This document shows positions 17,056-25,846 of a DNA stretch of 54,007 nucleotides, piece after piece. The stretch spans positions 1-54,007 of the forward strand of contig JAIEQK010000151.1 of NCBI GenBank assembly GCA_019747795.1, written 5' to 3'. The position numbers were made by a program, and so were the translations under genes. This stretch comes from Gammaproteobacteria bacterium (GTDB taxonomy: Bacteria > Pseudomonadota > Gammaproteobacteria > Ga0077536). Within the stretch, counting starts at the first letter, position 1. Each line of letters opens with the position of its first letter. Below the pieces are notes generated by a model. The model was not told the DNA's origin. It saw nothing but the letters and a program-made list of their open reading frames with translations, and did not search any database.

Positions 17056-19188
17056 TCAGGCGGCGCCGGCGAAGAACTGCACCGTGTTGCGCGACAGGCG
17101 CTCGTTGGCGTCCTCGTCCCCGGGCATGAAGAACATCGGTCGGCCGTAGTGATAGCCCTGCAGGTAGTCGATGCCGATGTCGCGCAGCACGCGGGCGATG
17201 GCCTCGGTCTCGACGTACTCGGCGATGGTCCGCATGCCCATCAGGTGAGCGATGTCGTGCACCGCGCGCACCATGGCGTGGGAGATGGGGTTCTGGTCGA
17301 TGTCCTTGATGAAGCTGCCGTCGATCTTCAGGAAGTCGACCGGCAGCGAGCGCAGGTAGTCGAAGGACGCCATGCCGGTGCCGAAGTCGTCCAGCGCGAA
17401 GCCGCAGCCGAGCGCGCGCAGCTCGCGAATGATCTCGCCGACCTGGGCGAGATTGGAGATGGCCGAGGTCTCGGTGATCTCGAAGCACAGGCGCGCCGGC
17501 TGTGCGCAGCGCCGCACCCGCTCGTGGACGTGGGCCAGCAGGCGGTCATCGCCGAGCGAGGCGCCCGACAGGTTGATGCCGTACACGTCCTCGCCCCCCG
17601 CATCGCCATCGATGAAGTCCACCACCCGGTCGACCACGAAGCGGTCGAGCCTGGGCATCATGCCGTAGCGCTCGGCGGCGGGCAGGAACAGGCCGGGCAG
17701 CACCACGTCGCCATCCTCGTCGCGCAGGCGCAGCAGAACTTCCCAGTGCTGCACGCCGCCCTGCCCCGCGCTCCGCAGGATGGGCTGGCGCGCGAGCAGC
17801 AGGCGGCCATCGCTCATGGCGGCGTCGATGCGATTGATCCAGGCCATCTGCTTGCGCCGCTCGCTGACCGTGTCGTCATCCTGCACGTGGACGTGCACGC
17901 AGTTGCGTCCGCGATCCTTGGCAAGGAAGCACGCGGTGTCGGCGTCGCGCAGCACGTCGGTGACCGAGTCGTAGTCGTCGGTGATGATCGCCACGCCGAA
18001 GCTCGCCGTGACCTTGAACTGGCGACGCTCCCACAGGAAGGTGAAGTTCTCGATCATGTCGCGCAGGCGCTCGATGAGCAGCATGGCCTCGTTCAGGCCG
18101 GCGTCGTACATGAGGATGCCGAACTCGTCGCCGCCGAGGCGCGCGAGGGTGTCGCCCTGGCGCACGTGGGTGGCGAGCACGCCGGACAGGCGGCGCAGCA
18201 GTTCGTCGCCCGCGCCATGGCCGCAGGTGTCGTTGACCAGCTTGAACTGGTCCAGATCCATGCAGCACACCGCGTGCGGCCGGCGCTCCTGGCGGCGGTC
18301 CTGCACCACCTGGCGCAGCCGATACTCGAACTCCGTGCGGTTGCACAGCGAGGTGAGCGCATCGTGGCTGGCCTGGTAGGCGAGCCGCCGCTGCGCCTGG
18401 TCCTTCTCGGCGACCTCCTCCAGCAGGCGGGCGTTGCTCGCCGACAGTTCGGCGGTGCGCGCCGCGACGCGGTTCTCGAGCTCGGCGTTCAGCACGCGAA
18501 TGTGATCGCGCTCGGCCTGCAGGTCCTCGACCAGTTCGAGATTGTCCAGCTGCACGGCCAGCGAGCGGATCACGGCCTTCGCGGTGCTGAAGGCGCCGCT
18601 CGTGATGGTGAGGAAGTAGGCGAGGAGCAGCGGGGTGAGCCTGGCCAGCTCGGGGTGGTACTGCAGCGCGTAGACCACGGTCCACATGATCGGCATGACG
18701 AAGGCGAAGAAGGCGCGCAGCGACGCGGCGTAGAGCACGCCGGCGGCGGCCATGATGCCGCACAGCACGACGATCACCGCCACTGCCTGGCGGTACTCGG
18801 TGAAGTCCGCCACCCACACCGTGGACGCCCACACGCCGCCGGCCAGCAGGTTGGCGGCGGCGAAGGCCATGCGCCAGCGGTGCGCGTTGTCCTGGGTGAT
18901 GCCCCAGCGGCGCGAGCCGGCGAACTGGACGAGCCTCAACGCGCAGACCGCGGCCAGCGCGCAGAACCACCGGCCGGTGGGCGCGGCGGGTTCCAGGGAA
19001 TAGAGCAGCATGGCGAGCAGCCCCGCCGAGATCAGTGAACCGGCCGCGGTGCTCGGCAACTGCGCGTGGAGGAGCTGCAGACGGCTGACGCGCAGCGCGC
19101 CCTCGCGCCGACCGCCAGGGGCGGGCGCGGGCGACGTCAGCGCCTCCGTCGCTCGAGGACAAGAGGCATCTTGCCGGTCCGGACTCAT
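17056..19188 (-). CDS. Membrane GGDEF-EAL protein (diguanylate cyclase/phosphodiesterase)
   Basis: A 710-residue protein. The N-terminal 220 residues hold about five or six transmembrane helices (MASE-like sensory region), then a coiled coil. A GGDEF domain follows with an intact RLGGDEFGI near residue 350, and an EAL domain from about 460. The EAL signature reads WEVLLRL (EVL, glutamate kept), and the other catalytic elements NLSG, EITET, DDFGTG, KIDG and AEYVE are present. Both activities therefore look feasible, making and degrading cyclic di-GMP. Its start lies 54 bases past the stop of the upstream oxygenase gene, on the same strand. Co-transcription with aroG-like 15922-16983 downstream (72-base gap) is possible. 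Confidence 0.88.
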   Translation of the reverse strand: MSPDRQDASCPRATEALTSPAPAPGGRREGALRVSRLQLLHAQLPSTAAGSLISAGLLAMLLYSLEPAAPTGRWFCALAAVCALRLVQFAGSRRWGITQDNAHRWRMAFAAANLLAGGVWASTVWVADFTEYRQAVAVIVVLCGIMAAAGVLYAASLRAFFAFVMPIMWTVVYALQYHPELARLTPLLLAYFLTITSGAFSTAKAVIRSLAVQLDNLELVEDLQAERDHIRVLNAELENRVAARTAELSASNARLLEEVAEKDQAQRRLAYQASHDALTSLCNRTEFEYRLRQVVQDRRQERRPHAVCCMDLDQFKLVNDTCGHGAGDELLRRLSGVLATHVRQGDTLARLGGDEFGILMYDAGLNEAMLLIERLRDMIENFTFLWERRQFKVTASFGVAIITDDYDSVTDVLRDADTACFLAKDRGRNCVHVHVQDDDTVSERRKQMAWINRIDAAMSDGRLLLARQPILRSAGQGGVQHWEVLLRLRDEDGDVVLPGLFLPAAERYGMMPRLDRFVVDRVVDFIDGDAGGEDVYGINLSGASLGDDRLLAHVHERVRRCAQPARLCFEITETSAISNLAQVGEIIRELRALGCGFALDDFGTGMASFDYLRSLPVDFLKIDGSFIKDIDQNPISHAMVRAVHDIAHLMGMRTIAEYVETEAIARVLRDIGIDYLQGYHYGRPMFFMPGDEDANERLSRNTVQFFAGAA

Positions 19189-19242
19189 GGCCCGGGATAG
19201 CGGCGCGCATGCCCGCGGCTTGAACCGCGGCCGCGCAGGGCG

Positions 19243-20400
19243 CTACAGCACCGGGTCGTCGGGCGTGAGGCCCAGCGCCAGGCGGCCGGCGCTCTCGGCC
19301 GCGGTGTCGATGTCCAGGAAGGCGTGCACGGCGAGCATGTTGACGTCGCGAAAGTAGCGCTGCAGCGGCGAGGCCTCGCGAAAGCCGTCGCCGCCGAAGC
19401 CGCGCGCGAGATCGTTCAGCGCGTTGCGGCAGAAGTCGGTGATGAAGGCGCCGCGCAGCTTCATGGCCACCCGCGCCGCCAGCTCGCCGGCCTCCGGTCC
19501 GCCCTGCTCGAAGCGCGCCAGGTAGGCGGCCATCAGGTCCTCGGCGGCATCCGCCGCCGCGAGTCCCCGCCCGACCCGGGCCTGGGGGAGCTGGCGCTCT
19601 GCGAAGCGCACGCCGTTCAGCGTGCCGCGGCGCCCCAGGGTGCGTTCGACCATGGCGCTCGCCGCGCCGCGCAGTGCGCCCACCAGGACCGGCACCACCT
19701 CGCACATGAGGAAGGGCACGAAGGGCTTCTGGTACATCGCGCCGTGCAGCGCCTGGCCGGGGCTGCGACCTTCCAGCACCGGTACGAAGGGCACCGCGCG
19801 ATGTGCGGGCACGAAGGCCTCGTCGACGCGCACGTCGACGCTGCCGGTGCCGCGCATGCCGGCCACCTGCCAGGTGTCGATGAGCGTGGTCTCGGCGCGC
19901 GGCAGGATGAACACCATGGGCGTCGGCGGCGCGTCGCCGCCCTGGGCGACGCCCATGAACAGGATCCACTCGGCGTGCACCGCGCCCGAGCTCCACGCGG
20001 TCTGCCCGTTCAGCACGAAGCCGCCCTCGACGCGCTTCACGCTCGCAAGCGGCGCGGCCTGGCCGGCGTTCAGCAGGTAGGGCTTGTCGGCGAAGAGTTC
20101 GCGCTGGGTGCGCGCCTCGAACATCATCGAGCGCCAGCAGGCACCGGCGTAGAAGGCGTAGACCCAGCCCGTCGAAGGGCAGGCGGCGCTCAGCGTGGCG
20201 GTGATGGCCGCCGCGGCGCGGACCGGCAGCTGGTGGCCACCGTAGGCCCGCGGCGTCAGTACGGACAGCAGTTCCGCGTCGATGAGATCGGCGAGGCTCT
20301 CGTCCAGCGGCGCGCGGTTGCGCTCGGTGTCCAGCGCCCGCGCCGCGAAGCGCGGCGCGAGCTCACGCGCGCGGCCGAGCAGCTCCTCGGCGCTCGGCAT
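19243..20400 (-). CDS. Acyl-CoA dehydrogenase-fold flavin monooxygenase (HsaA/HpaB-like)
   Basis: A 385-residue protein with the acyl-CoA dehydrogenase fold but lacking the usual acyl-CoA dehydrogenase signature. Instead LLSVLTPRAYGGHQLPVRA, ACPSTGWVYAF, NGQTAWSSGAVHAEWILF and VAGMRGTGSVDV match group D two-component flavin monooxygenases (HsaA, HpaB-like), which use reduced FMN from a separate reductase to hydroxylate aromatic or steroid substrates. The ATG at 20400 is preceded by GTG at 20403; the ATG fits the family N-terminus. It starts 25 bases after korB, so it is probably the last gene of the kor operon. A flavin reductase candidate lies at 8284-8787. Confidence 0.75.
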   Translation of the reverse strand: MPSAEELLGRARELAPRFAARALDTERNRAPLDESLADLIDAELLSVLTPRAYGGHQLPVRAAAAITATLSAACPSTGWVYAFYAGACWRSMMFEARTQRELFADKPYLLNAGQAAPLASVKRVEGGFVLNGQTAWSSGAVHAEWILFMGVAQGGDAPPTPMVFILPRAETTLIDTWQVAGMRGTGSVDVRVDEAFVPAHRAVPFVPVLEGRSPGQALHGAMYQKPFVPFLMCEVVPVLVGALRGAASAMVERTLGRRGTLNGVRFAERQLPQARVGRGLAAADAAEDLMAAYLARFEQGGPEAGELAARVAMKLRGAFITDFCRNALNDLARGFGGDGFREASPLQRYFRDVNMLAVHAFLDIDTAAESAGRLALGLTPDDPVL

Positions 20401-20425
20401 CACGCGTCGCGTTCTCGCGCGCGGC

Positions 20426-21481
20426 TCAGCGCAGCGAGGCGTTCAGCGCGTCGAGCGCCTTGGCGCCCGGCACGAGCTCGCGGTCGCCCAACTGGTTCAG
20501 CGGCGTCTTGACCGTGCCAAGGTGGACGTGGAGGTCCTCCGGCTCGCGATCGAGATAGAGCAGACCGGTGACGATTTCACCCTTGGCGGCATGGCCCTGC
20601 AGGTAGTTCATGGCCGCGACGCGGTCATGGGGATCGTAGTCGTCGGCCACCTTGCGCAGACGCAGCACGCTGCCGTCGTGCTGCACGATATCCTCCACCG
20701 TGCCGGCCGCGTAGTCGGCGGTGATCTCTTCACGGGTCGGAATGAAGTCGAGCCGGTTGACCGCCTCGTTGTGTTCGCGCAGGTAGTCGTAGCTCTTGGT
20801 CGACCCGCCGTGGTTGTTGAACGCCACGCAGGGCGAGAGCACGTCGATGAAGGCCGCGCCCTTGTGCTGGATGGCGGCCTTCAGCAGCGGCACGAGCTGG
20901 GTCTTGTCGCCGGAGAAGCTGCGCGCGACGAAGGTCGCGCCAAGCTGCATGGCGACGCTCACGAGATCGATGGGCGAGTCGCTGTTGACTGCGCCCTTCT
21001 TCGACTTCGAACCCTGGTCGGCGGTGGCGGAGAACTGGCCCTTGGTGAGGCCGTAGACGCCGTTGTTCTCCACCACGTACAGCATGTTCACGCCGCGGCG
21101 GATGGAGTGCGCGAACTGGCCGAAGCCAATCGAGGCGGAGTCACCATCGCCCGACACGCCTAGGTAGATCAGGTCGCGGTTGGCGAGATTGGCGCCGGTC
21201 AGCACCGAAGGCATGCGCCCGTGCACGCTGTTGAAGCCGTGCGACCCGCCGAGGAAGTAGGTCGGGGTCTTGGACGAGCAGCCGATGCCGGACAGCTTGG
21301 CCACGCGGTGCGGCTCGATGGCGAGCTCGAAGAAGGCCTGGATCAGCGCGCCGCTGATCGAGTCGTGGCCGCAGCCCGCGCACAGCGTCGAGATGGTGCC
21401 CTCGTAGTGGCGTCGGGTGAAACCCAGCGCGTTGACCGCGGCCTGCGGGTGATTGAGTTTCGGCTTGGCGATGTAGGTCAT
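20426..21481 (-). CDS. korB: 2-oxoacid:ferredoxin oxidoreductase beta subunit (KorB-like)
   Basis: A 351-residue thiamine-diphosphate subunit. It shows CAGCGHDSIS near residue 30, the TPP/Mg motif GVSGDGDSASIGFGQF, and ENNGVYGLTKGQFS. This is the beta chain that works with a gamma-alpha chain (next gene upstream) to decarboxylate a 2-oxoacid oxidatively to acyl-CoA, giving electrons to ferredoxin or a flavoprotein. ATG at 21481, 13 bases after the korA stop. Compared with four-subunit pyruvate enzymes this two-chain form is typical of 2-oxoglutarate enzymes, but substrate choice cannot be confirmed by inspection. Confidence 0.88.
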   Translation of the reverse strand: MTYIAKPKLNHPQAAVNALGFTRRHYEGTISTLCAGCGHDSISGALIQAFFELAIEPHRVAKLSGIGCSSKTPTYFLGGSHGFNSVHGRMPSVLTGANLANRDLIYLGVSGDGDSASIGFGQFAHSIRRGVNMLYVVENNGVYGLTKGQFSATADQGSKSKKGAVNSDSPIDLVSVAMQLGATFVARSFSGDKTQLVPLLKAAIQHKGAAFIDVLSPCVAFNNHGGSTKSYDYLREHNEAVNRLDFIPTREEITADYAAGTVEDIVQHDGSVLRLRKVADDYDPHDRVAAMNYLQGHAAKGEIVTGLLYLDREPEDLHVHLGTVKTPLNQLGDRELVPGAKALDALNASLR

Positions 21482-21494
21482 GGCCCGTGTCCTG

Positions 21495-23339
21495 TCAGTT
21501 GCCGGCGGCGCTGCGCTGCGCCTGCGCGGTCTTTGCACCCAGGCGCTCGGCGATGGCGCCGGCGATGAAGCGCGCGGTGATCGGCGTGCCGTCGTAGTGC
21601 AGCACCGGCACGAGGCGCGACGAGTCCATGTCGCACTCGGTCATCAGCAGGGTGCGCAACTGTGCGTCGCGGTTCTGCTCGACGACGAACACCGTGTCGT
21701 GGGCGGCGACGAACTTCTCGACGTCCTCGTGGAAGGGGAAGGCGCGCACACGCAGACCGTCGACCACGATGTTGTCGTTCTTGAGCAGTTCGAAGGCCTC
21801 GTCCATCGCCGGCGAGGTCGAGCCGTAGTACAGCACGCCCACGCGGGTCGCGATGTCGGACGTGCGACGCACCGGCCGCGGCAGGAGGCTCTTCGCGGTC
21901 TCGAACTTCTTCAGGAGCCGCTCCATGTTCTCGATGTAGTCCGGGCCGGCCTCGGAGTACTTCGCCATGCGGTCCTTGGTGGTGCCGCGGGTGAAGTAGG
22001 CGCCCGCCGTCGGGTGCGTGCCGGGATAGGTGCGGAACGGAATGCCATCGCCGTCGACGTCGAGGTAGCGGCCGAAGGTCTTGCCCTCATCCAGCATCTC
22101 GCGGGTCATGACCTTGCCGCGATCCATGCGCTGGCTGTCGTCCCAGGTGAGCGGCTTGCACAGGCGCTCGTTCATGCCGATGTCGAGGTCCGACAGCACG
22201 AAGATCGGGGTCTGCAGACGATCAGCGTAGTCGAAGGCCTTGGCGGTCAGTTCGAAGGCCTCGCGCGGGTCTTCCGGGAACAGCAGCACGTGCTTGGTGT
22301 CGCCGTGGGACGCGTAGGCGCAGGACAGCACGTCGGACTGCTGGGTGCGGGTCGGCATGCCGGTCGACGGTCCGCCGCGCTGCACGTCGATGATGACGGC
22401 CGGAATCTCGGCGAAGTAGGCGAGCCCGATGAACTCCTGCATCAGCGAGATGCCGGGGCCGGAGGTCGCGGTGAAGGAGCGCGCGCCGTTCCAGGCCGCG
22501 CCGATCACCATGCCGATGGAGGCGAGTTCGTCCTCGGCCTGGATGATCGCGAAGCGCGCGTCGCCGGTCTCCGGCTCGCGGCGGAACTTCTTGCAGTGCT
22601 TCTCGAAAGCCTCGGCGACCGAGGACGACGGCGTGATCGGATACCAGGCGCAGACCGTCGCGCCACCGTACACCGCGCCCAAGGCGGCCGCGCTGTTGCC
22701 CTCGATGAAGATGCGATCGCCGATCGCGTCGCGCGCCTCGACCCTCAAGCCGATGGGGCAGCCGAACTCGCTCTTCGCGTAGTCGCGGCCCATGTCGAAG
22801 GCCTTGATGTTGGAATCGAGCAGCGCTTCCTTGCCGCGGTACTGCTCGGCGACCAGCTTCTTGATCGCCTCCGGATCCATGTCCAGCAGCGCCGACAGCG
22901 CACCGACGTAGATGATGTTCTTGAACAGCTGACGCTGCCGCGCATCGGTATAGGTGCGGTTGCAGATCTGGGTCAGCGGCATGCCGAGGATGTTGATGTC
23001 CTCGCGGAACTTGGACGCCGGCAGCGGCTTGGTGGAATCGTAGAACAGGTAACCGCCGGCCGCGATCTCCTTCACGTCCGCGTCCCAGGTCTGCGGGTTC
23101 ATCGCGACCATGAGGTCCACGCCGCCGCGCCGACCGAGCCAGCCGCGCTCGGACACGCGCACTTCGTACCAGGTCGGCAGACCCTGGATGTTGGACGGGA
23201 AGATGTTGCGCGGGCTGACCGGTACGCCCATGCGCATGATGGACTTGGCGAACAAGGTGTTCGCCGAGGCCGAGCCGGAGCCGTTGACGTTGGCGAACTT
23301 GACGACGAAGTCGTTGACCGCCTCGAGTGCTTTCTTCAT
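21495..23339 (-). CDS. korA: 2-oxoacid:ferredoxin oxidoreductase gamma-alpha fusion (KorA-like)
   Basis: A 614-residue fusion. The N-terminal about 190 residues are the gamma (POR-gamma) domain: FANVNGSGSASANTL, NIFPSNIQGLPTWYEVR. The rest is the alpha (pyrimidine-binding) chain: GNSAAALGAVYGGATVCAWYPITPSSS, GPGISLMQEFIGLAYFAEIPAVI and DVQRGGPSTGMPTRTQQSD. The ATG at 23339 with an upstream GGAGCG is preferred to a GTG nine bases earlier. It lies between the flavin/Fe-S gene and korB, with gaps of 13-19 bases, giving a tight three-gene unit. This chain arrangement matches the 2-oxoglutarate:NADP+ oxidoreductase (KorABC) known from Azoarcus and relatives. Confidence 0.88.
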   Translation of the reverse strand: MKKALEAVNDFVVKFANVNGSGSASANTLFAKSIMRMGVPVSPRNIFPSNIQGLPTWYEVRVSERGWLGRRGGVDLMVAMNPQTWDADVKEIAAGGYLFYDSTKPLPASKFREDINILGMPLTQICNRTYTDARQRQLFKNIIYVGALSALLDMDPEAIKKLVAEQYRGKEALLDSNIKAFDMGRDYAKSEFGCPIGLRVEARDAIGDRIFIEGNSAAALGAVYGGATVCAWYPITPSSSVAEAFEKHCKKFRREPETGDARFAIIQAEDELASIGMVIGAAWNGARSFTATSGPGISLMQEFIGLAYFAEIPAVIIDVQRGGPSTGMPTRTQQSDVLSCAYASHGDTKHVLLFPEDPREAFELTAKAFDYADRLQTPIFVLSDLDIGMNERLCKPLTWDDSQRMDRGKVMTREMLDEGKTFGRYLDVDGDGIPFRTYPGTHPTAGAYFTRGTTKDRMAKYSEAGPDYIENMERLLKKFETAKSLLPRPVRRTSDIATRVGVLYYGSTSPAMDEAFELLKNDNIVVDGLRVRAFPFHEDVEKFVAAHDTVFVVEQNRDAQLRTLLMTECDMDSSRLVPVLHYDGTPITARFIAGAIAERLGAKTAQAQRSAAGN

Positions 23340-23358
23340 GGGTGTCACGACGCTCCGC

Positions 23359-25167
23359 TCAGGCCGCGCGCTGCCCGGAGAGCCGCGAACGGCAACCGGG
23401 TCCGGCGTGCTGCATTTCCATCAGGTACTTCTGCATGTCCCAGGCGCCGGTCGGGCAGCGCTCGGCGCACAGCCCGCAGTGCAGGCACACGTTCTCGTCC
23501 TTGATCATCACCCGCTCGGTCTTGAGCGTGCCGGACACATAGAGGTCCTGCGACTTCTCTGGCGACGGCGCGCGCAGCCGCCCACGCAGGTCGACCTCCT
23601 CGCCGTTGTCGGTGAAGTTGATGCAGTCCACCGGACAGATGTCCACGCAGGCGTCGCACTCGATGCACAGCTTGTCGGTGAACACCGTCTGCACGTCGCA
23701 GTTCAGACAGCGCTCGGCTTCCGCCAGCGCGAGCTTGGGATCGAAGCCGAGTTCGACCTCGACCTTGATGTTGGCGAGCGCGAGCTTCAGATCCTTCAAC
23801 GGCACCTTGTAGCGCTGATCGTTGGAGACGTCGTTGTCGTAGCTCCACTCGTGGATGCCCATCTTCTGCGACGTGACCGCGACGTTCGGCAAGGGCCGCG
23901 CTTCGAGGTCTTCGCCCGACAGGAACTTGTCGATCGACACCGCGGCGTCGTGGCCGTGGGCCACCGCCCAGATGATGTTCTTCGGACCGAGCGCGGAATC
24001 GCCGCCGAAGAACACCTTGGGGATGCTCGACTGCAGGGTCTTCTCGTTCAGCACGGGAAGATCCCACTGGTTGAACTCGAGCCCGAGGTCGCGCTCGATC
24101 CAGGGGAACGCGTTCTCCTGGCCGACCGCGATCAGCACTTCGTCGCAGGGCACGAACTGGTCCGGCTCGCCGGTCGGCACCAGGTTGCGGCGCCCCTTGG
24201 CGTCGTACTCGGCGCGCACCTTCTCGAAGGTCATGCCGGTGAGCTTGCCGTTCTCGTGCTCGAAGGTCTTCGGCACCATGTAGTTGAGAATCGGGATGCC
24301 TTCGTGCATGGCGTCCTCCTTCTCCCACGGCGAGGCCTTCATCTCCTCGAAGCTGGAACGCACGATGACCGTAACGTCCTCGCCACCGAGGCGCTTCGAC
24401 GAGCGACAGCAGTCCATCGCGGTGTTGCCGCCGCCGAGCACGATGACGCGCTTCTTGATCGACGTGATGTGACCGAAGGCCACCGAGGACAGCCAGTCGA
24501 TGCCGATGTGGATGTGCTCGGCGGCTTCCTTGCGGCCCGGGATGTCGAGGTCGCGGCCGCGCGGCGCGCCGGTGCCGACGAACACCGCGTCGTAGTCCTG
24601 GTCGAGGATGCCCTTGAGCGAATCGACCCACTGGTCGCGCTTGAACTCCACGCCGAGGTCGAGGATGTAGCCGACCTCTTCGTCGATCACTTCTTCAGGC
24701 AGGCGGAACTTCGGGATCTGCGAGCGGATCATGCCGCCCGCCTTCGACGACCCGTCGTAGACCGTGACTTCGTAGCCGAGCGGCGCGAGATCGCGCGCGA
24801 CGGTCAGCGAGGCCGGGCCGCCGCCGATGCAGGCGATGCGCTTGCCGTTCTTCTTCGCCGCGGGTTTCGGCATGCGCTCCGAGACGTCGCCCTTGTAGTC
24901 CGCGGCGACGCGCTTCAGGCGGCAGATGGCGACCGGCTCCTCTTCGACACGCCCGCGCCGGCAGGCCGGCTCGCAGGGACGGTCGCAGGTGCGGCCGAGG
25001 ATGCCCGGGAAGACATTCGACTTCCAGTTGACCATGTACGCGTCGGCGTAGCGGCCGGCGGCGATCAGGCGAATGTATTCGGGGACAGGGGTATGGGCCG
25101 GACAGGCCCACTGACAATCGACCACCTTGTGAAAGTAGTCGGGATTACCGATATCTGTGGGCTTCAA
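23359..25167 (-). CDS. korC: FAD and Fe-S NAD(P)H oxidoreductase subunit (KorC/GltD-like)
   Basis: A protein of about 602 residues. The N-terminal part is like the glutamate synthase small subunit, with cluster cysteines in CQWACPAH and CDRPCEPACRRG. Then come an FAD-binding GGGPASLTVARDLAPLGY, an NAD(P)-binding VLGGGNTAMDCCRS and GVDWLSS-type segments, and at the C-terminus two [4Fe-4S] ferredoxin motifs (CIECDACVDICPVDC and CLHCGLCAERCPTG). It probably passes electrons between the Kor enzyme and NAD(P). The best start is a TTG at 25165-25167, six bases downstream of GGAGGAG; the open frame extends further upstream only to another TTG without a good site. First gene of the kor operon. Confidence 0.85.
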   Translation of the reverse strand: MKPTDIGNPDYFHKVVDCQWACPAHTPVPEYIRLIAAGRYADAYMVNWKSNVFPGILGRTCDRPCEPACRRGRVEEEPVAICRLKRVAADYKGDVSERMPKPAAKKNGKRIACIGGGPASLTVARDLAPLGYEVTVYDGSSKAGGMIRSQIPKFRLPEEVIDEEVGYILDLGVEFKRDQWVDSLKGILDQDYDAVFVGTGAPRGRDLDIPGRKEAAEHIHIGIDWLSSVAFGHITSIKKRVIVLGGGNTAMDCCRSSKRLGGEDVTVIVRSSFEEMKASPWEKEDAMHEGIPILNYMVPKTFEHENGKLTGMTFEKVRAEYDAKGRRNLVPTGEPDQFVPCDEVLIAVGQENAFPWIERDLGLEFNQWDLPVLNEKTLQSSIPKVFFGGDSALGPKNIIWAVAHGHDAAVSIDKFLSGEDLEARPLPNVAVTSQKMGIHEWSYDNDVSNDQRYKVPLKDLKLALANIKVEVELGFDPKLALAEAERCLNCDVQTVFTDKLCIECDACVDICPVDCINFTDNGEEVDLRGRLRAPSPEKSQDLYVSGTLKTERVMIKDENVCLHCGLCAERCPTGAWDMQKYLMEMQHAGPGCRSRLSGQRAA

Positions 25168-25234
25168 TCGCCACTCCTCCGTGCGGGAAGGACTGCACCT
25201 TTTCCCGATGGTAGACAAGCGTAAACGGCGTCGG

Positions 25235-25264
25235 ATTCTACGCTCCGCCGCGCTGCGTCAACAA
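25235..25264 (-). promoter_or_regulatory. Candidate promoter of the kor operon
   Basis: On the minus strand TTGTTG (25259-25264) and TAGAAT (25235-25240) are 18 bases apart; the overlapping TTGACG alternative gives 15. It lies about 70 bases upstream of the TTG start of the first kor gene. Motif match only. Confidence 0.4.
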
Positions 25265-25382
25265 GTCCGAAACCAGCGCAAAAGCGCGAAGTCGGCGCTG
25301 AATTTGCCGGTAATTTCTACGGTATCGATCGGGCAAGCGCGGGCCCACGACGGCGCGGAGGCGCGGCCCTCCTAGGAAGTGA

Positions 25383-25844
25383 TCAGTAGCGCGCGACGCG
25401 GTGTCCGTCGGCGGCAAGCGAGGTGGCGATCGACTCGCGCAGCGCGGCGATGTCGCCGGGACGATGCGCGCGCGCGGCGGCCACTTCGGCTGCGCTGAAG
25501 GGCGTGAAGGAGGCGGGCAGGTTGGCGGCGTCGAAGGTCGGCAGCAGCCAGTTCAGGAGGGCCGCGATGGCGGCGTCGGACAGTGGCGACTGCGCGACGC
25601 CTCCGACCTGCACCAGGAAGGCGCGGCCCGCGGCGGAGCGTAGGAAGTGGCCCACGCTGCCGGGCAGGGGCGGCACGCGGTTGGTCGCGCTGCCGCTGCC
25701 GTCGGCCTGGTGGCAGCCCGAGCATTGCTGCAGGTAGTCGAGTTCGGCGGGCGAAGTGCTGGCGGTCTGGATGGAAGGCTCGGCCTGGGCCATGCCGCAA
25801 GCGATCGCGGCCACGGCCGCGATCGCCTGAAGGAGCTTGCGCAT
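25383..25844 (-). CDS. Periplasmic monoheme cytochrome c
   Basis: A 153-residue exported protein. A signal peptide (MRKLLQAIAAVAAIACGMAQA) precedes the single heme-binding CSGCH near residue 42. A methionine is not obvious as distal ligand in the remaining sequence, which ends in HRVARY. It starts two bases after the stop of the amine dehydrogenase small subunit, so it is the last gene of that operon. A cytochrome c gene following the small-subunit gene is the arrangement known for aralkylamine dehydrogenase clusters, suggesting it takes electrons from the TTQ enzyme, directly or via a blue copper protein encoded elsewhere. Confidence 0.85.
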   Translation of the reverse strand: MRKLLQAIAAVAAIACGMAQAEPSIQTASTSPAELDYLQQCSGCHQADGSGSATNRVPPLPGSVGHFLRSAAGRAFLVQVGGVAQSPLSDAAIAALLNWLLPTFDAANLPASFTPFSAAEVAAARAHRPGDIAALRESIATSLAADGHRVARY

Positions 25845-25846
25845 CC

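Noticed and set aside
15784-19038. An open frame of about 1080 codons on the plus strand
   Set aside because: It spans a REP cluster, the DAHP synthase and the GGDEF-EAL gene in antisense, shows no motif, and is explained by high GC.
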